Shown piece after piece: positions 10,338 to 27,971 of a DNA stretch of 64,000 bases. A program made the translations under genes and the position numbers. The notes below the pieces were generated by a model that made no database searches, was not told where the DNA came from, and saw nothing but the letters and a program-made list of their open reading frames with translations. The stretch lies in NCBI RefSeq assembly GCF_040712315.1, contig NC_134017.1, forward strand, positions 53,473,636 to 53,537,635, given 5' to 3'. Source of the stretch: Castanea sativa. Its lineage: Eukaryota > Streptophyta > Magnoliopsida > Fagales > Fagaceae. Numbering within the stretch: the first letter of the stretch is position 1; each line of letters starts with the position of its first letter.

Positions 10338-13300
10338 CACTGAGTCATCATAAACTCATGGTTTTTTGGATTTTAAATAACTGTCTACTTCTAGCTGCAA
10401 CATATTTGAAAACATTAGCATTTAAAAAAGGAATTGTTTTCTGATAAAAAAAAAAAAAAAAAGAGGAAGGAAATGTTTAATGTTGATTAAATTAATTTTT
10501 GGAGTCTTCTTAAGGAACTTGTTTTGGTGTCATACTTTCTTAATTTATGCTTGAAAGCTTCTCAAATCAGTTACACTTGTTGTTAACCCAATTGCAAATG
10601 TCATTTCGGACGTGAAATCAATTTGATCATAGATAGTCGGGAATTCTACATTGGAGATGCAAACCAAATTATAACTTACCTATTTTTTCTTCCTCAAAAT
10701 TCTATTCGTGTGTGTGTTTGCCTCTTAATTATGTAGGGACTTAGATGAGATTGCATGTCCGGCAGTAGGAACCCTATGTTTTCCGGTTTCATGTCTCCAG
10801 ATAATAGTTTGCTGCTCCTTTTATTCTATTCATGAAACTTAGAAAATGGTGAGAGGCTTTGCCTTTATGTTGGTAAAATTGCATATTTGAGCACATCAAA
10901 GTTCCGTCCTTAAGTTTAGTTGATCTTTCTAAATTCTTAGTCTGTAAACAAATTGTCACTCTATGGTTTTTTTTTAATTGAAAAAATTTCTCTCAAGGCA
11001 CTTGTTCCCTTGCCATTTGATTTTCATTTTAGTTTCAGCCGTATGCTTACTCATTGAAATTGCTGATATCTGCTGCAGATTGATAAGGAACGGGCTGGTG
11101 TGCTAGTGGGAACAGGGATGGGTGGTCTTACAGTCTTTTCAGACGGTGTTCAGGCTTTAATAGAGAAAGGTCACAGGAAAATAACCCCTTTTTTCATTCC
11201 CTATGCTATAACAAATATGGGGTCTGCATTGCTAGGAATTGATCTTGGCTTCATGGGTCCAAATTATTCAATTTCAACGGCTTGTGCTACCTCTAATTAT
11301 TGCTTCTACGCTGCTGCAAATCACATTCGCCGGGGTGAGGCTGATCTGATGGTTGCAGGTGGGACTGAAGCTGCTGTTATTCCCATTGGATTGGGGGGTT
11401 TTGTTGCATGCAGGGCCTTATCTCAGAGGAACGATGATCCAAAAACTGCTTCAAGGCCATGGGATAAAGGTAGAGATGGATTTGTTATGGGTGAAGGTGC
11501 TGGAGTATTGGTAAGCCTACATCTGTTGTTATGCTAGTTGTGTGAAAAGGAGAATTTTATCCACTTGGTTGTGTATGTGAGTTTTTTTTTTTTTTTTTTA
11601 ATGTTTGTTTGTTTTTTTGGTCTACTATTTTTTTCATCAACCGTATTCTTCTTTAATGTTGGTCTTAATGTGGGTAAAAGAGTGAGGTGCACTTAAGTGC
11701 AATGGCCTCTTGGAGCCTAGGTGCAAACTGCTAGTGTTTGCCTGATTGAAGTGAAGTTAGAAGTGAACATTTCAAAAAATTAATGTAATAATAAATTTGA
11801 AAAAATGGGCTTTGTTGTTGTTGTTGTTGTAACAATCAAGTGATCAAATAATCATGTTAGTTGAAATATAAAATTTTATATTTTTCCTTAATTATTTATT
11901 CACTTAATGAGTACTAATCAATATAAGCCTATGTGCACAATTCATTATATGTTTAACATCAACTACTAAAGTAACTAAACAATTATCACAGAATAAATTT
12001 AATCAAATAATTTTTTTTCATGAATGAACTAGGAGTTTTGGGACATTGCAGTTTTGGTACAAAGTAGAAAACTCAAGGGAATATGTGTGAAGGTGGAGGG
12101 GGGCGGGCTTTAGTGTATTGTAGCATACCATAAGATTGAGTTTGCTTTGAGCTTATTGGAAAAGCTCCAAAAGGCACACCTAAAGTGTGCCTCACTTTAG
12201 AGGTGAAAAGTGTTGTAACTTTGGCGCTTTGCACTTAAGCATGCTTTAAGTGTGCTTTTACCAACACTGTAATTGGTCCTGGGCATAGATAATGAAGGAT
12301 TGAGATTACAGGGACTAGTAGACAACTTTGGCTTGCTACCTATGCTTTCTGACTTGCCCATAAGGGAATCCAATTTAGATGTTAAATGCAACCATGCATT
12401 GTGATTTGCTTTTTTGCTTAAAATTATTTTGAACTAACCTTGAAGAATAATAACAACAGAGAAAGGTGCAACCCTGATGCAATCATTGTGGGTGCATTAA
12501 ATTAAAATTATTACAGGTGCTCCTTGGTATTTAGTGAAGATGGTGACCTATTTGCAATGTAACATTAACTTCCCTTAAAAAGTTATTTTGATAGATACAA
12601 TAGGATTTTACTAATGGCGTTTGCTTCATGATGATTGCCTTTTATCATCATGCTAAGACCAATTGATTTTTGGTGTAGGCAAGGTTCAAGCCTCAAATCT
12701 CTTGTTCAACTACAAGAGACTTTACCAATTGAGTAAACTAGAACCCACTAACTTCCTTTAAAAAGTTACATGAATATTTTCTTCCTTACCCATTTTTGGT
12801 TGATTAGATCGCAATAACCTTGCTTTGTACGAATCTCTGTCTCTCCCTTTGAGTAGTTTTAATTTAATGGTAGTAATGACATTTTATCTTGTGTTTTGAA
12901 TTAATTGCCAAGCCATAATTTGGGTAAATTGCTCATTCATAATTGTTGGTGTATCTCTTTTATACTTCCTATGTGCTTGGGCTGTGCCCCTTTTGCACTA
13001 TATTATTAAATCATTTACTTTTCTTTTTTTCTTAATTTGTTTAAAATTGCGAGTCAACAGATAATGGAGAGCTTGGAGCATGCGATGAAACGAGGGGCAC
13101 CTATCATTGCTGAGTATTTAGGAGGTGCTGTTAACTGTGATGCTTATCATATGACTGATCCAAGAGCAGATGGACTTGGTGTGTCTTCATGCATTCAAAG
13201 CAGCCTTGAAGATGCTGGTGTGTCACCTGAGGAGGTATTCTCATTTTTTGACCATATAAATTGATCTTTGTACTGTATGGTGCTCTTTTCTTTTTAATTA

Positions 13301-15520
13301 TGCTTAGGATAAATAACAATGACCTCCCAAAGGTTTGGGGAAATGTTAGAAATCCTCTTCTATATTCATAAGTGACACTTCACCTTTTGAGGTTTTGATT
13401 TATGTAACAAATACCCCTACAGCTGTTTATTTGCCATTACAAATTGTGTCAACACGAATGTTTCAAATTAAATTCTCATCCAGAATAACCTCAAATAATT
13501 ACTAACTAGACTGGGTATTTGACAAGCAAATCAAGAAAAAGAAGATAAAAATAATATCCTTTAGGAGGTTAATTGTCATTTTCAAAAATAGGAGAAGGTT
13601 TTTGAAATTTTCTTAAACCTCATGGGAGGTTAATGTTAATTTACCCTTATTATTTCTATAGAATCTTTTCTTGATTGGGATGTTGTTCTAGCTATCCTGT
13701 TTGTCTCGAATTCATTTGCATAATTCCTCTTTTCACCACCTTATGTTGTTTTGCCTCTCTCTCTCTCTCTCTCTCTCTTGCACACTCTCCCTCAAAATCT
13801 CGATCTAATCTGTTTTACTTCTATTTGTGGTGCATATGCATCTTTGCATGCATGCCCTTTTCTATATATATTTAGTGGCTACTCCCACAAACTTGCTATA
13901 ACATACTAAAGGTCTGCTAATTTATCCAAAAAAAAAAAGCATACTAAAGGTCTTCTATTCCATTGTGAGGTAAAATTTTCTTTGCTATGTAGTCAAACTT
14001 TATGATACGTGGATTGAGTTTGCTGTTCAATTCCATTTAAGATTTAACTATCATTAGAATATCAACAAGAACTTCAACTGTTAATTTATTAGGAATGGAC
14101 AAAAGTTATGGAAGTTTCTGAAATTATATAATTTGTTATCTCAAGTTGGAACTCATTAAGGTTGCTTTAGAGATCACAGATTGCAATAAATGCTTTGCAA
14201 TGGTTATGGGAGAACAAATTAGTACTTGCAGAGTTCCCATATCATAACTTATTTGCAATGGGATGGTTTTAGCATCATATGTTTCTGATACATATGACAT
14301 CTCTCTTCTTTTAAATAAAATAATATTTTCCATATAAAAAGTAAAAAATCTGAAAGATGTAAATAGTAATGAAAACAGACCATATATACTTGTGTGTGTG
14401 TGTGTGTGTGTGTGTGTTTAAGAGGGTAATTTAAACTAGTCTACCAATTTTACAGGTTAACTACATAAATGCGCATGCAACTTCTACTCTTGCTGGTGAC
14501 CTGGCAGAGATAAATGCCATAAAAAAGGTTTTCAAGGACACTTCAGGGATCAAAATTAATGCAACTAAGGTAATTTTTCTCCAAGTGCACACTTTCTTTT
14601 TCTTCTTCCAAATTTAAGGTGGTTACATGTTGATGTTTCTTTCGTTCTGTTTTCTGATTGATCTGTTCTTGTCTTCATTTTATTTTCAGTCAATGATTGG
14701 GCATTGCCTTGGTGCTGCTGGGGGTTTGGAAGCCATTGCCACTGTGAAAGCTATAAATACAGGATGGCTGCATCCTAGTATAAATCAATTTGTATGTACT
14801 ACTTTCCAATCAACACAGAAAAATGTTTTTTGATAAGTACACATGCTTTGGACAATGTATCGGAATCAACCTTCTAAACACAGATACAGCACACTTTTTA
14901 GTAATATTACTTGATTGTTACTGTTAATGGCTTAAAACATTATTGTAGTCCGTCTGAGATATTTGATTGGGACTAAATGATTGAGATGAAATATGTGGTT
15001 TACATAATTTAACTGCAAGAACTAGTGGAAAGTAGGAAAATTTGGAACTCTACTGCAATCTTTACAAGTCCCAATGGTTTAGAGTTGGTTTTTATTTACT
15101 TTTATTTTTTGAGAAACAGGAAATAAATTAAGAATCATATGGTTCCCTTTTCTCTATTTTGGACAACTAAATAAATTATTACTGAGTTTCTTTTTCGCAC
15201 TGCACTGGTTCCATCGTTATTCTTTGAGATTTGGATAAAGGTTAAGACAATGAGTGACGTGTTCTCCTTGATGAATGCAGAATCCAGAGCCTTCAGTTGA
15301 CTTTGATACGGTTGCAAATACAAAGCAGCAGCATGAAGTGAATGTTGGTAAGATGCATAATCCTTTAAACACCACGCCTTTTTGCTTCCATTTGCTTTGG
15401 AAGCCTCAGCATTCTGATTTAATAACTCATTAATTTTTCATATGTTTTCCAGCTATTTCGAATTCATTTGGATTCGGTGGACACAACTCTGTTGTGGCCT
15501 TTTCTGCATTCAAACCTTGA
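9317..15520 (+). CDS. KASI: 3-oxoacyl-[acyl-carrier-protein] synthase I, chloroplastic
   Basis: The condensing enzyme that extends plastid fatty acids from C4 to C16 by decarboxylative condensation of acyl-ACP with malonyl-ACP. There are seven exons: 9317-9790, 11079-11510, 13061-13234, 14456-14569, 14690-14791, 15281-15347 and 15453-15520. All introns are GT-AG and the phases sum to 476 aa, close to the Arabidopsis protein (about 473). The first 45-50 residues are Ser/Arg/Pro-rich, a chloroplast transit peptide; the mature part begins near KREHDPKKRVVITGMG. The thiolase-fold catalytic triad is complete: Cys227 (STACATSN), His367 (NAHATS) and His403 (MIGHCLGAAGG). The frame is open for 49 codons upstream of 9317, but MQSLQSS matches the family's N-terminus. 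Most of exon 1 is GC-rich, unlike the other exons. Introns 2 and 3 carry transposon relics. MCM3 follows in the same orientation. Very secure. Confidence 0.97.
10301..10335. repeat. (TG)n microsatellite, KASI intron 1
   Basis: About 17 TG units within intron 1. A second (TG)n run lies at 14391-14416 in intron 3. Confidence 0.9.
11655..12275. mobile_element. TIR-like repeat in KASI intron 2
   Basis: The ends are loosely inverted (TGTTGGTCTTAATGTGGGTAAAAG at the left; a reverse-complement TGTTGGTAAAAGCACACTT at the right). Several GTGCACTTAAG/GTGTGCCTCACTTTAG-like phrases occur near both ends. It looks like a degraded non-autonomous DNA transposon; no duplication was identified. Confidence 0.35.
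12603..12748 (-). repeat. SINE (family 1), reverse copy in KASI intron 2
   Basis: Its reverse complement reads GGGTTCTAGTTTACTCAATTGG, then a TTGAACAAGAGATTTGAGG phrase and CCTACACCAAAAATCAATTGG. These are the same blocks in the same order as the SINE at 3538. Confidence 0.55.
13306..13648. mobile_element. TIR element in KASI intron 3
   Basis: The left end (GGATAAATAACAATGACCTC, CCAAAGGTTTGGGG) pairs with the reverse complement of the right end (AGGGTAAATTAACATTAACC, TCCCATGAGGTTT). It is about 340 bp with no coding capacity. Inferred to be a MITE-sized non-autonomous element. Confidence 0.45.
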
Positions 15521-17392
15521 TCATCCAGTCATTTTGGATTTCTTTTGGGAGATGAGCTGTTGTTATTCGAGATTTTGTTTAAACTTTGATATTGCGGCTG
15601 CTTCATTTTCTAAATTTCTGGAGTTGCTGCATACTTGTCAAGCCACATTTAGTGTGTTAATTTCTGTGATGATTTAGATTTGAATTTAAGCTCGAGGATT
15701 TCCAGACATCTTTACTAAAGAACTATCCGATCTATTGGGCTAGTGGTGTATAAGAATTTATTCAATTTTAATTTATTTAGTGGATAGAAAAGTGCCAAAG
15801 GCGTTTTCCATTTATATCACTATCTTTCTCAGTCATTTGATTGGAATGTAGATTGATACAGATTCATAAAAATCAGGCTGAGGGGGGTTTAGTTCTGCTC
15901 TAATTCTGTGGATTAGTCCAGAATAGCTTCCAAGTTCGAACAAGGTGGCACAAACACAAAGTTTCTTATATTCAAACCCCAGCTTAGGGTTCTCTCTCTG
16001 TGGATGAATACAAGAGGCTTATAGTGCTCATGAAGCTGTATAATGATCTGTAAACTTGATGGTTCAGCTTTGCCTTAATGTGGACAAGTATTTTGCTATA
16101 ATTATTTTTAATTTTGTCTTTAAAAAATAATTATATTCTAGCCCGCGCGTACTAGAATTTATGCATTCTTGGGACGCGTATAAATTGTGCTCTGTGATCC
16201 TTTGCCATCAGAATAAATTGTTGGGTATCTTAATTAACCTCATAATTGTCATCAAGTTTTAATTGTCTCGTAAATCCCATATTTTATTGTCTCTACTCTC
16301 TAGTATGAAATCATTGGCAAAACTAGTTACTACTCCCAACACGGTGTAAAATGAAGTTCGATTACCATACAAACTACAACTTTTGCTACAATTATCTTAC
16401 GTATCAGACTGATTAACTACAAGTCGCTTTCATATAGACTCATTACTTTTTCTCTACTACTCAGAGTTTTTCACGTGGACAATTGTGGCACAAGTGCCAT
16501 TTTATGTTTTTTTAGAATTTTTCAAAAAAATGAAAACATGTTGAAGAAAGAGGAGAGAATCCATAATGTTTGATGAATTGTCAATATATATGTGTGTGTG
16601 GCTAAATGAAGTTTATCATTTGACTTCATGTATTACGGAAATGTTTTCTAATGCATTACTGTTGCTGAGAGTGATTATTTATCACTCCATCTTGATGGGG
16701 TCTTGATTTGTAGTACCATAAACGATTTTTCATTCTAGTTTGTGCTTCATTTCTTTTATTGGCGAACTGTTAATATATCGTAGGAGGAAGTAAAAGAACT
16801 TTTAAACTCATATGGACAAACAAAACTACCGACTCAAGCTCAAAGGAGATCACAACAAAGGTCCGCTTGTATACAATAGAAGGATTTCGTTCTACCAATT
16901 TTGGGTAGAAGGGCCTAAATCTAAATATCATATTTAAAATGGACAAATATTTAAATTTGGGCTAAATATACCAAAGATTTTAAGACCTAAAATCTTTTAT
17001 GTATTTTTATATGAAATATGACACAAATAAATAAATAAATACCCTTTTAATTGCTTGTTATGTGACTTTTATAAAATACTGATCGACTACAATTAAAAAA
17101 AAAAGAAAAAAATCATCCTTAATCAATGCACTCCAGGACTCACTAATGTATATATATATATATTTTATTAGGAACAGACCAAGAATGATTATATATTTTT
17201 CTTGAGTTGTTTTTTAATCCTAATCTCTAAAAACAAAAATCTCTATTGAAATACACTTAAAAAAAAGTGTGGTTTATTTATTTATTTTTGTAATCTCTAT
17301 TGTAAATTTTTGTAAATTTATTTATTTTTTTAAAAAAAGAGTAAGACAGGTGGCAGGCAGGGCAGGCCCAAACACAATAACAATACACAATT
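15521..17392. other. KASI 3' flank and MCM3 upstream region
   Basis: This starts with the KASI 3' UTR. The remainder is AT-rich intergenic DNA, with a (TA)n run near 17151-17162. No further gene is visible. Confidence 0.5.
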
Positions 17393-17433
17393 ATTCCCGC
17401 CAAAGTAAAGGCAACCAGACCCCGTTTCCCGCC
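17393..17433 (-). promoter_or_regulatory. Two E2F-type sites in the MCM3 promoter
   Basis: TTTCCCGCC at 17425-17433 exactly matches the E2F consensus TTTSSCGC. ATTCCCGCC at 17394-17402 differs at one position. They lie 136-175 bp before the MCM3 ATG. Plant MCM genes are known E2F targets expressed at G1/S, so these sites probably drive cell-cycle expression. The function is inferred from position and consensus. Confidence 0.65.
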
Positions 17434-17568
17434 AAAACTAAGATTACACCCCCTGGCCTAGGGCTCAAAAAAAAAGGGGCAAAACTCATTTTCTCACACA
17501 CTCTCTCTCTCTCTCTATCTCTGGGAAGCAGAAGCAGAAGCAGAAGCAGAGAGAAGGGCAAAAGAGAA

Positions 17569-22886
<5,318 letters not shown>

Positions 22887-24837
22887 GTTGTAACATGACC
22901 AACCCCAATTGCAAAATTCAGGCAGGTATGTAGTCAAATTTTGCTAAATCAATTCTTGATTGCTGGGTGGATTTGTTTCAATTTTTCTTATACAGAGTTT
23001 TGAAATTCTTATAGTTCCCTCTATTCTATCTAGTCTACCTTTGTCTGAAATGGGGGGAATATTTGGCACTGATGTGGCATTTTGGTAGATTAGTCCACCA
23101 TGCCAAATAAAGTGTCAATTTGAGTGAATTTTCTTGTTTTACACCTTAAATATCAGATTCTATCTTTTTAACATATGGTATACTCTGTTAAATAATGAGT
23201 GGTAATGAATTTCAGAGACAGTAAAATTGAGCAGCACGGTAGGCACCTTGGGAGGAGAAACATGGCATTGAAGAGTTTGGTTTGCAGAGCTTGTGTATCT
23301 GCTTGTTGAGGACTGTCTTAAGCTGAAAATGAAATTGGAAGTTGGAACTGCATTAATTTAATAGGTTCTCCATAGATTTCTCTTGGCAGTGGTTTCTTTC
23401 TGTGTATCATTATTTTTTCCTTTTTTGAGTTATAATGTCTATGGCAAATTAATGTGAAAAGTTGGTAGATCTCTATGCTTGCTAGGTGTTTTATATTAAT
23501 GTAATTGCCGCTGCCACATGCTAAGATAGTTTTGATTAGATGAAAATTGACAAATCCCTCTGTTTTTGTCAGTCTGAATATTTCCATAGAATCAATGCCG
23601 GACTTTTTATCTGGCCTAGTTGCTTACTGTGTGAATGTATACTCTGATGTAATTTCCTTTGGTTTGGCCGAAAAGCAATTAGATATTATTTTGATAATTC
23701 AGAACTAAGAACATAGTTTATGCAGCCCAAAACTAAGCTGGCCCTAAGACTGGGAGCCAGGAAATTCAAACCAGCAAAACACAAGTGAACAGTCTAAACA
23801 AACTCAACTACAGGCACAAGTCAAATACTGCACTAAACATCCACCAGAGCCAAGCCTAGCCCTTACATCAAGTTACGAAATATACAAATTTATCTAGGTA
23901 CCACCACAGTTTGCACAAAGAATTTTGCCAATGTAGGAGTTTTCCACTTTACTGCTTCCCTCCATCCTTCTTATAGATCTTTTGATACCCTGAGGATCTC
24001 CGGCAATTTTTCTATATTTTTGTACTGTTTGGACAGTGAACAATGACATTTACTTTTTACCTATTTACTTTTTTAATACATCTTTTTTTTATCTCATTTA
24101 AATATTATTTATTCATATTTTAACACATTCCCATACTCCCATCTCATTTGCTAATTTTTTATTTAGTTTTATTCTTTTGCTAATGTATAGTAGTTCATTA
24201 GACTTGATGAGCTATTGTTCATGAGCCCCAAAAATATCATGATTTAGAGAATCCATTGGAGACCATTTTTTTAGTCTCATTCTCTATTATAGAGATTATT
24301 TTGCTTTTACTTAAAGCTATTAGAGATGCTCCTCTGTCTTAACCTCAACAACATAGGTTCGATTATTCCTTTGAATCCACAGGTCGTATTCAGTTTGCAA
24401 AGAATGGCTCTTCAGGCTTCTTCCTTTCAAGGTGTTTGTGTCCCAACTTATAAGGTCCTCGCAATTTCTAGGAATCCAAGTCACTAGACATAAAGCCTTA
24501 ACTTGCTGCCCTTGTGAAGGAACAGTTAAGGTGAGATTTTTCTTGTTGAAGAGAAAAATCTCACCGCTGCCAATTTTTTAGGAATCCAAGTCAGTAGACA
24601 TAAAGAAGTCCAAAACATAGAAGAATCACCTAAGCTGAGTTGGAGGGAAGGTTTGATTGATTGAGTGAGATGAAAGGACGAGAGAGATGGAGAAAGTGAA
24701 ATGAGAGAGAGATTCGCGTTCACCTGAGCTGTGATCAACGAAACAACTGTTGGTCAGTTGTGTGGGTCCCAGCAACTTGAATTTTTTTATTAGATTGCCA
24801 ATTGACTCATTTCTTCTAACTTGAAAATTACTTTCGC
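22887..24837. other. MCM3 3' flank; possible MITE and hairpin
   Basis: MCM3 3' UTR comes first, then unassigned sequence. 24000-24340 has the composition of a MITE (GAACAATGACATTTAC start; CTATTAGAGATGCTCC end). 24531-24564 is a perfect-looking stem (GTGAGATTTTTCTT / AGAAAAATCTCAC). AGGAATCCAAGTCA followed by TAGACATAAA occurs twice, at 24470 and 24581. No gene is recognised. Confidence 0.35.
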
Positions 24838-24996
24838 TGTTTCCTGGTGCGGTGATCACTCTACAAGCATTTAAGAGTGAGGGCAAGGCTTGGGGTTCAA
24901 GTTTTTAGGAAAGAGTTTCACACACATATACACTTAGATTAAACTAAAGTAGAAATTCTATTTTGTATATAAAAAATAAAATAAAATAAAATAAAA
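24832..24996 (+). repeat. SINE (family 2), copy 1
   Basis: Box A-like TGGTGCGGTGATCACTC, box B-like TTGGGGTTCAAGT, then TTTAGGAAAGAGTTTCACAC, a GTAGAAATTCTATTTTGTATAT end and a tail of AAAAT repeats. AACTTGAAAA lies just before it (about 24818) and again just after the tail, a probable target-site duplication. Confidence 0.7.
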
Positions 24997-25489
24997 CTTG
25001 AAAACTAAACAAAACTTGTTTTCAGTTTTTATCACTATAACTCAATTTTTGAGTAATGGGGTATGAGAATTGAAAACAAAAATGAAACCAAACAAGAGAA
25101 CCTGAGGTGGGGTCACGAAAATCAATGTGATGAGACGTAACATACAAAAAATTAGCATCCTCACAAACACATAAATCTCATCACACTTCTAAATATTTCA
25201 ATAATTGGAAAATGCATCAACTTCGAATTAGAATAAATAAATAGTATTACCATTTAAAAAAAAAATAGAGAAGCAGACTAGTATAACTGCAATAGCTTTC
25301 TCTTCCTCCTCTCTAAATAAAGAGAGATTATTCAACAATTTGATTATAATAATTGCTTATGCCAAATGCAGATAATACTAAGCGTTTGGACTTAACATTT
25401 ACAATAACAATAATTTTGTATCATTATTATTGTAATAATAATACTTTTGGACCTAACATTTACAATAATAATAATAATAATAGAATAAC

Positions 25490-25643
25490 ACCACCGCGCA
25501 CTCTTGGTGCAGTGGTCACTCCACAAGTATAAGTGCTTGTGGGGTGTAGGGGTTCAAGTTTTTAGGAGGGAGCTTCACACGCACATATATATTTAGATTA
25601 GATTAGAGTAGAAATTCTATCTTGTATATAAAAAAAAAAAAAC
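25490..25643 (+). repeat. SINE (family 2), copy 2, with 11-bp TSD
   Basis: It has the same block order as copy 1: TGGTGCAGTGGTCACTCC, GTAGGGGTTCAAGTTTTTAG, GTAGAAATTCTATCTTGTA, poly-A. It is flanked by a perfect 11-bp duplication, AATAGAATAAC, at 25479-25489 and 25644-25654. Box A and box B identify a tRNA-derived, polymerase III-transcribed SINE. Confidence 0.85.
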
Positions 25644-25654
25644 AATAGAATAAC

Positions 25655-27899
25655 GATAGAGATGTGTGGGGTGGTATATGTTTTGCTAATATAAAGCTAA
25701 ATTCTATTCTTCTTTGTTGAATTTAATCTAACATATATATGACTTCTCGGGGATTGATGTAATCTAGCTAACCCTTAATTTCTTTAACAAAAAAAAGAAA
25801 AAAGAAAAAAGAATTTGGCTGCATCCAAAAAAGATGGGCTTTAACCCGAGTGCCCTGCCCGAGGCTGGCATAACCTAGTTAACTCCAATTTTCTTTAACC
25901 AATATATATATGACTTCTACTACAAATTCCATTATGTTTTGTTATCATATAAAAATTCCTCGTAAGTCGTAATAGAGACGTTGGTATGAAGTGCTTCCAA
26001 AAGAAAATCAAAAAGAGAGAGAGAGAGGAGGAAATAGCTAGGACAAGAAAATTAAGTAATATATTACAGTGTGTTACATTGTAAGTTTGTAACACAGTGT
26101 GTGTATTCATAAATTGAAATCGTTGGTTAAACTCCCAAACCATAACTGAACCGCTAAGGATGATGGCATAAAATTTTTCCAGTTGCTTCAAATGATCAAA
26201 TAAATATAGCCTATTCTACAATGATACTCAGATTCCATCCAAAGTAGTTAAATAAGATATTACTCAAATATTTCGTAGATTATCAACTGACCTAAAGTCC
26301 TTGAAGACAATTCTTGTTAGCAAGTAAACTTCATATCATCTCAAAATAAGAGTACTTGAATTCATAGCTAAACCTTAACTGACCCCAATAATAGAGTCGA
26401 AACCCTTCAACTTTAACCCAACTTGTTTATAGAGCAGATTGACATGACACAATCCATTTAATAGACAATTCAAAAAAGATAAAGAGAAAAGAGAGAGTTT
26501 CCCTTTGTTTTTGGATAAAAAGATTAAGAACTTTATAGTTTCAATGAATAATTTATCAATATAACCTTTTAACTAAATAAATAGTTGACTGTGGGGCTTC
26601 CCTATGAAACGTAATATCAATACTGGATCATTAATTCTTCTAATTAAATAAATTTTATTTATATGAATCAGGTCCTTTTGAATTGATTGTGGGTTAAGTA
26701 AGTCAATATAGAATCAATATTATTAATTGGGATAAAGCATGTCAACCTACTTTGACACGAACCCATTTACACTGGACACTAATTCGCAAAAAAATGTGTC
26801 TTATTCATGTCATGTTTATGGGTTGTGCCAAACATTGCCACCCTTATTTAGGATTAACATGAGTGATATTTTTGATAACACAAAATTTTACTAAATAAGT
26901 TTTACGAACTAATGTACAAACTAATGTACCATCAATCACAATAATTTAATTCAAATATTCATTCATTAAGTTGTTGAAATCCTCTTCTCATAAAGAAAAA
27001 TGTTATTGAAATTTACTAATCACATTTATTATCATATTAGTTTGTAAATATTTTTTAGTAATAGTAACATTTTTCAAAACATTACACTCCCCTCCCTTAG
27101 GAAGGTGTTATGTAAGTCCGATATGTTGGATTTATGAATATCATTATTTAGTTGTTGTTGCTAAGTGAGCATAAAGATTGTAGAAAGCTTCTGATGGTTA
27201 GTCATGGAGCCAAAAACTTTTGTTAGGGGGCTCAATTTAAATATATCAAGAAAAGTTTAAATCCAAAGTATATAACATAAAACTCATACATAAAAAATAA
27301 CATAATTTAACTTATGCTATTTTCTTATATATAAGCATAATATTTACATTAAATTGGTCTTTAATTTATATTTGAATTTTTTTTATTCAGTCATTTGTAA
27401 AATATGAATTATCATTTAAATAGATTAGTTCAATAATTTTTGTTAAATAAATTAGAGTATATTAATAGTTTTAAAAATCGTGAAATATATAAGAAAATGA
27501 ACTAATTTTAAATAATTCAAATTATAAACTTCACTTTGTAACATATATAAGTCAATCTAAGAAAAATATAATAATATATTAAACTAATGAAAATCCATAC
27601 ATGACAAATGCAATCAGGATCTGTAAATTCTAATCACAAAATCCACAATTGTCCTTCTAAAAATAATAATAATATTAACTTATTGTTCACATCTCAAATC
27701 CACAATTGTCCTTTCTTCTAAAAAAAAAAAAAATTTTAACATATTGTTCACATCTCTAATTCTTCAAACACAAAATTATAATAAATTTTTTTTTTTGAAA
27801 AATAAAAATTTTCATTAAAGAAATTTATTTATATTTCTGGGAATATATTTCTTGAATATGTTGTCACGACATACTAATATTATAAGAGTAATAAGAGAA
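25655..27899. other. AT-rich intergenic sequence, no gene
   Basis: No coding frame with recognisable similarity was found. Microsatellite-like AT runs and poly-A/T tracts are common. CCACAATTGTCCTT is repeated at 27641 and 27703. Confidence 0.5.
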
Positions 27900-27971
27900 A
27901 AAAAATCCACTAGTCATCTTTACAAACTTATATATTTTTAGAAATATATGTAATAAATTCATTTAAATTAA

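Noticed and set aside
16130..16200. GC-richer patch after KASI examined as a tRNA or small RNA gene
   Set aside because: No cloverleaf, and box A and box B are absent.
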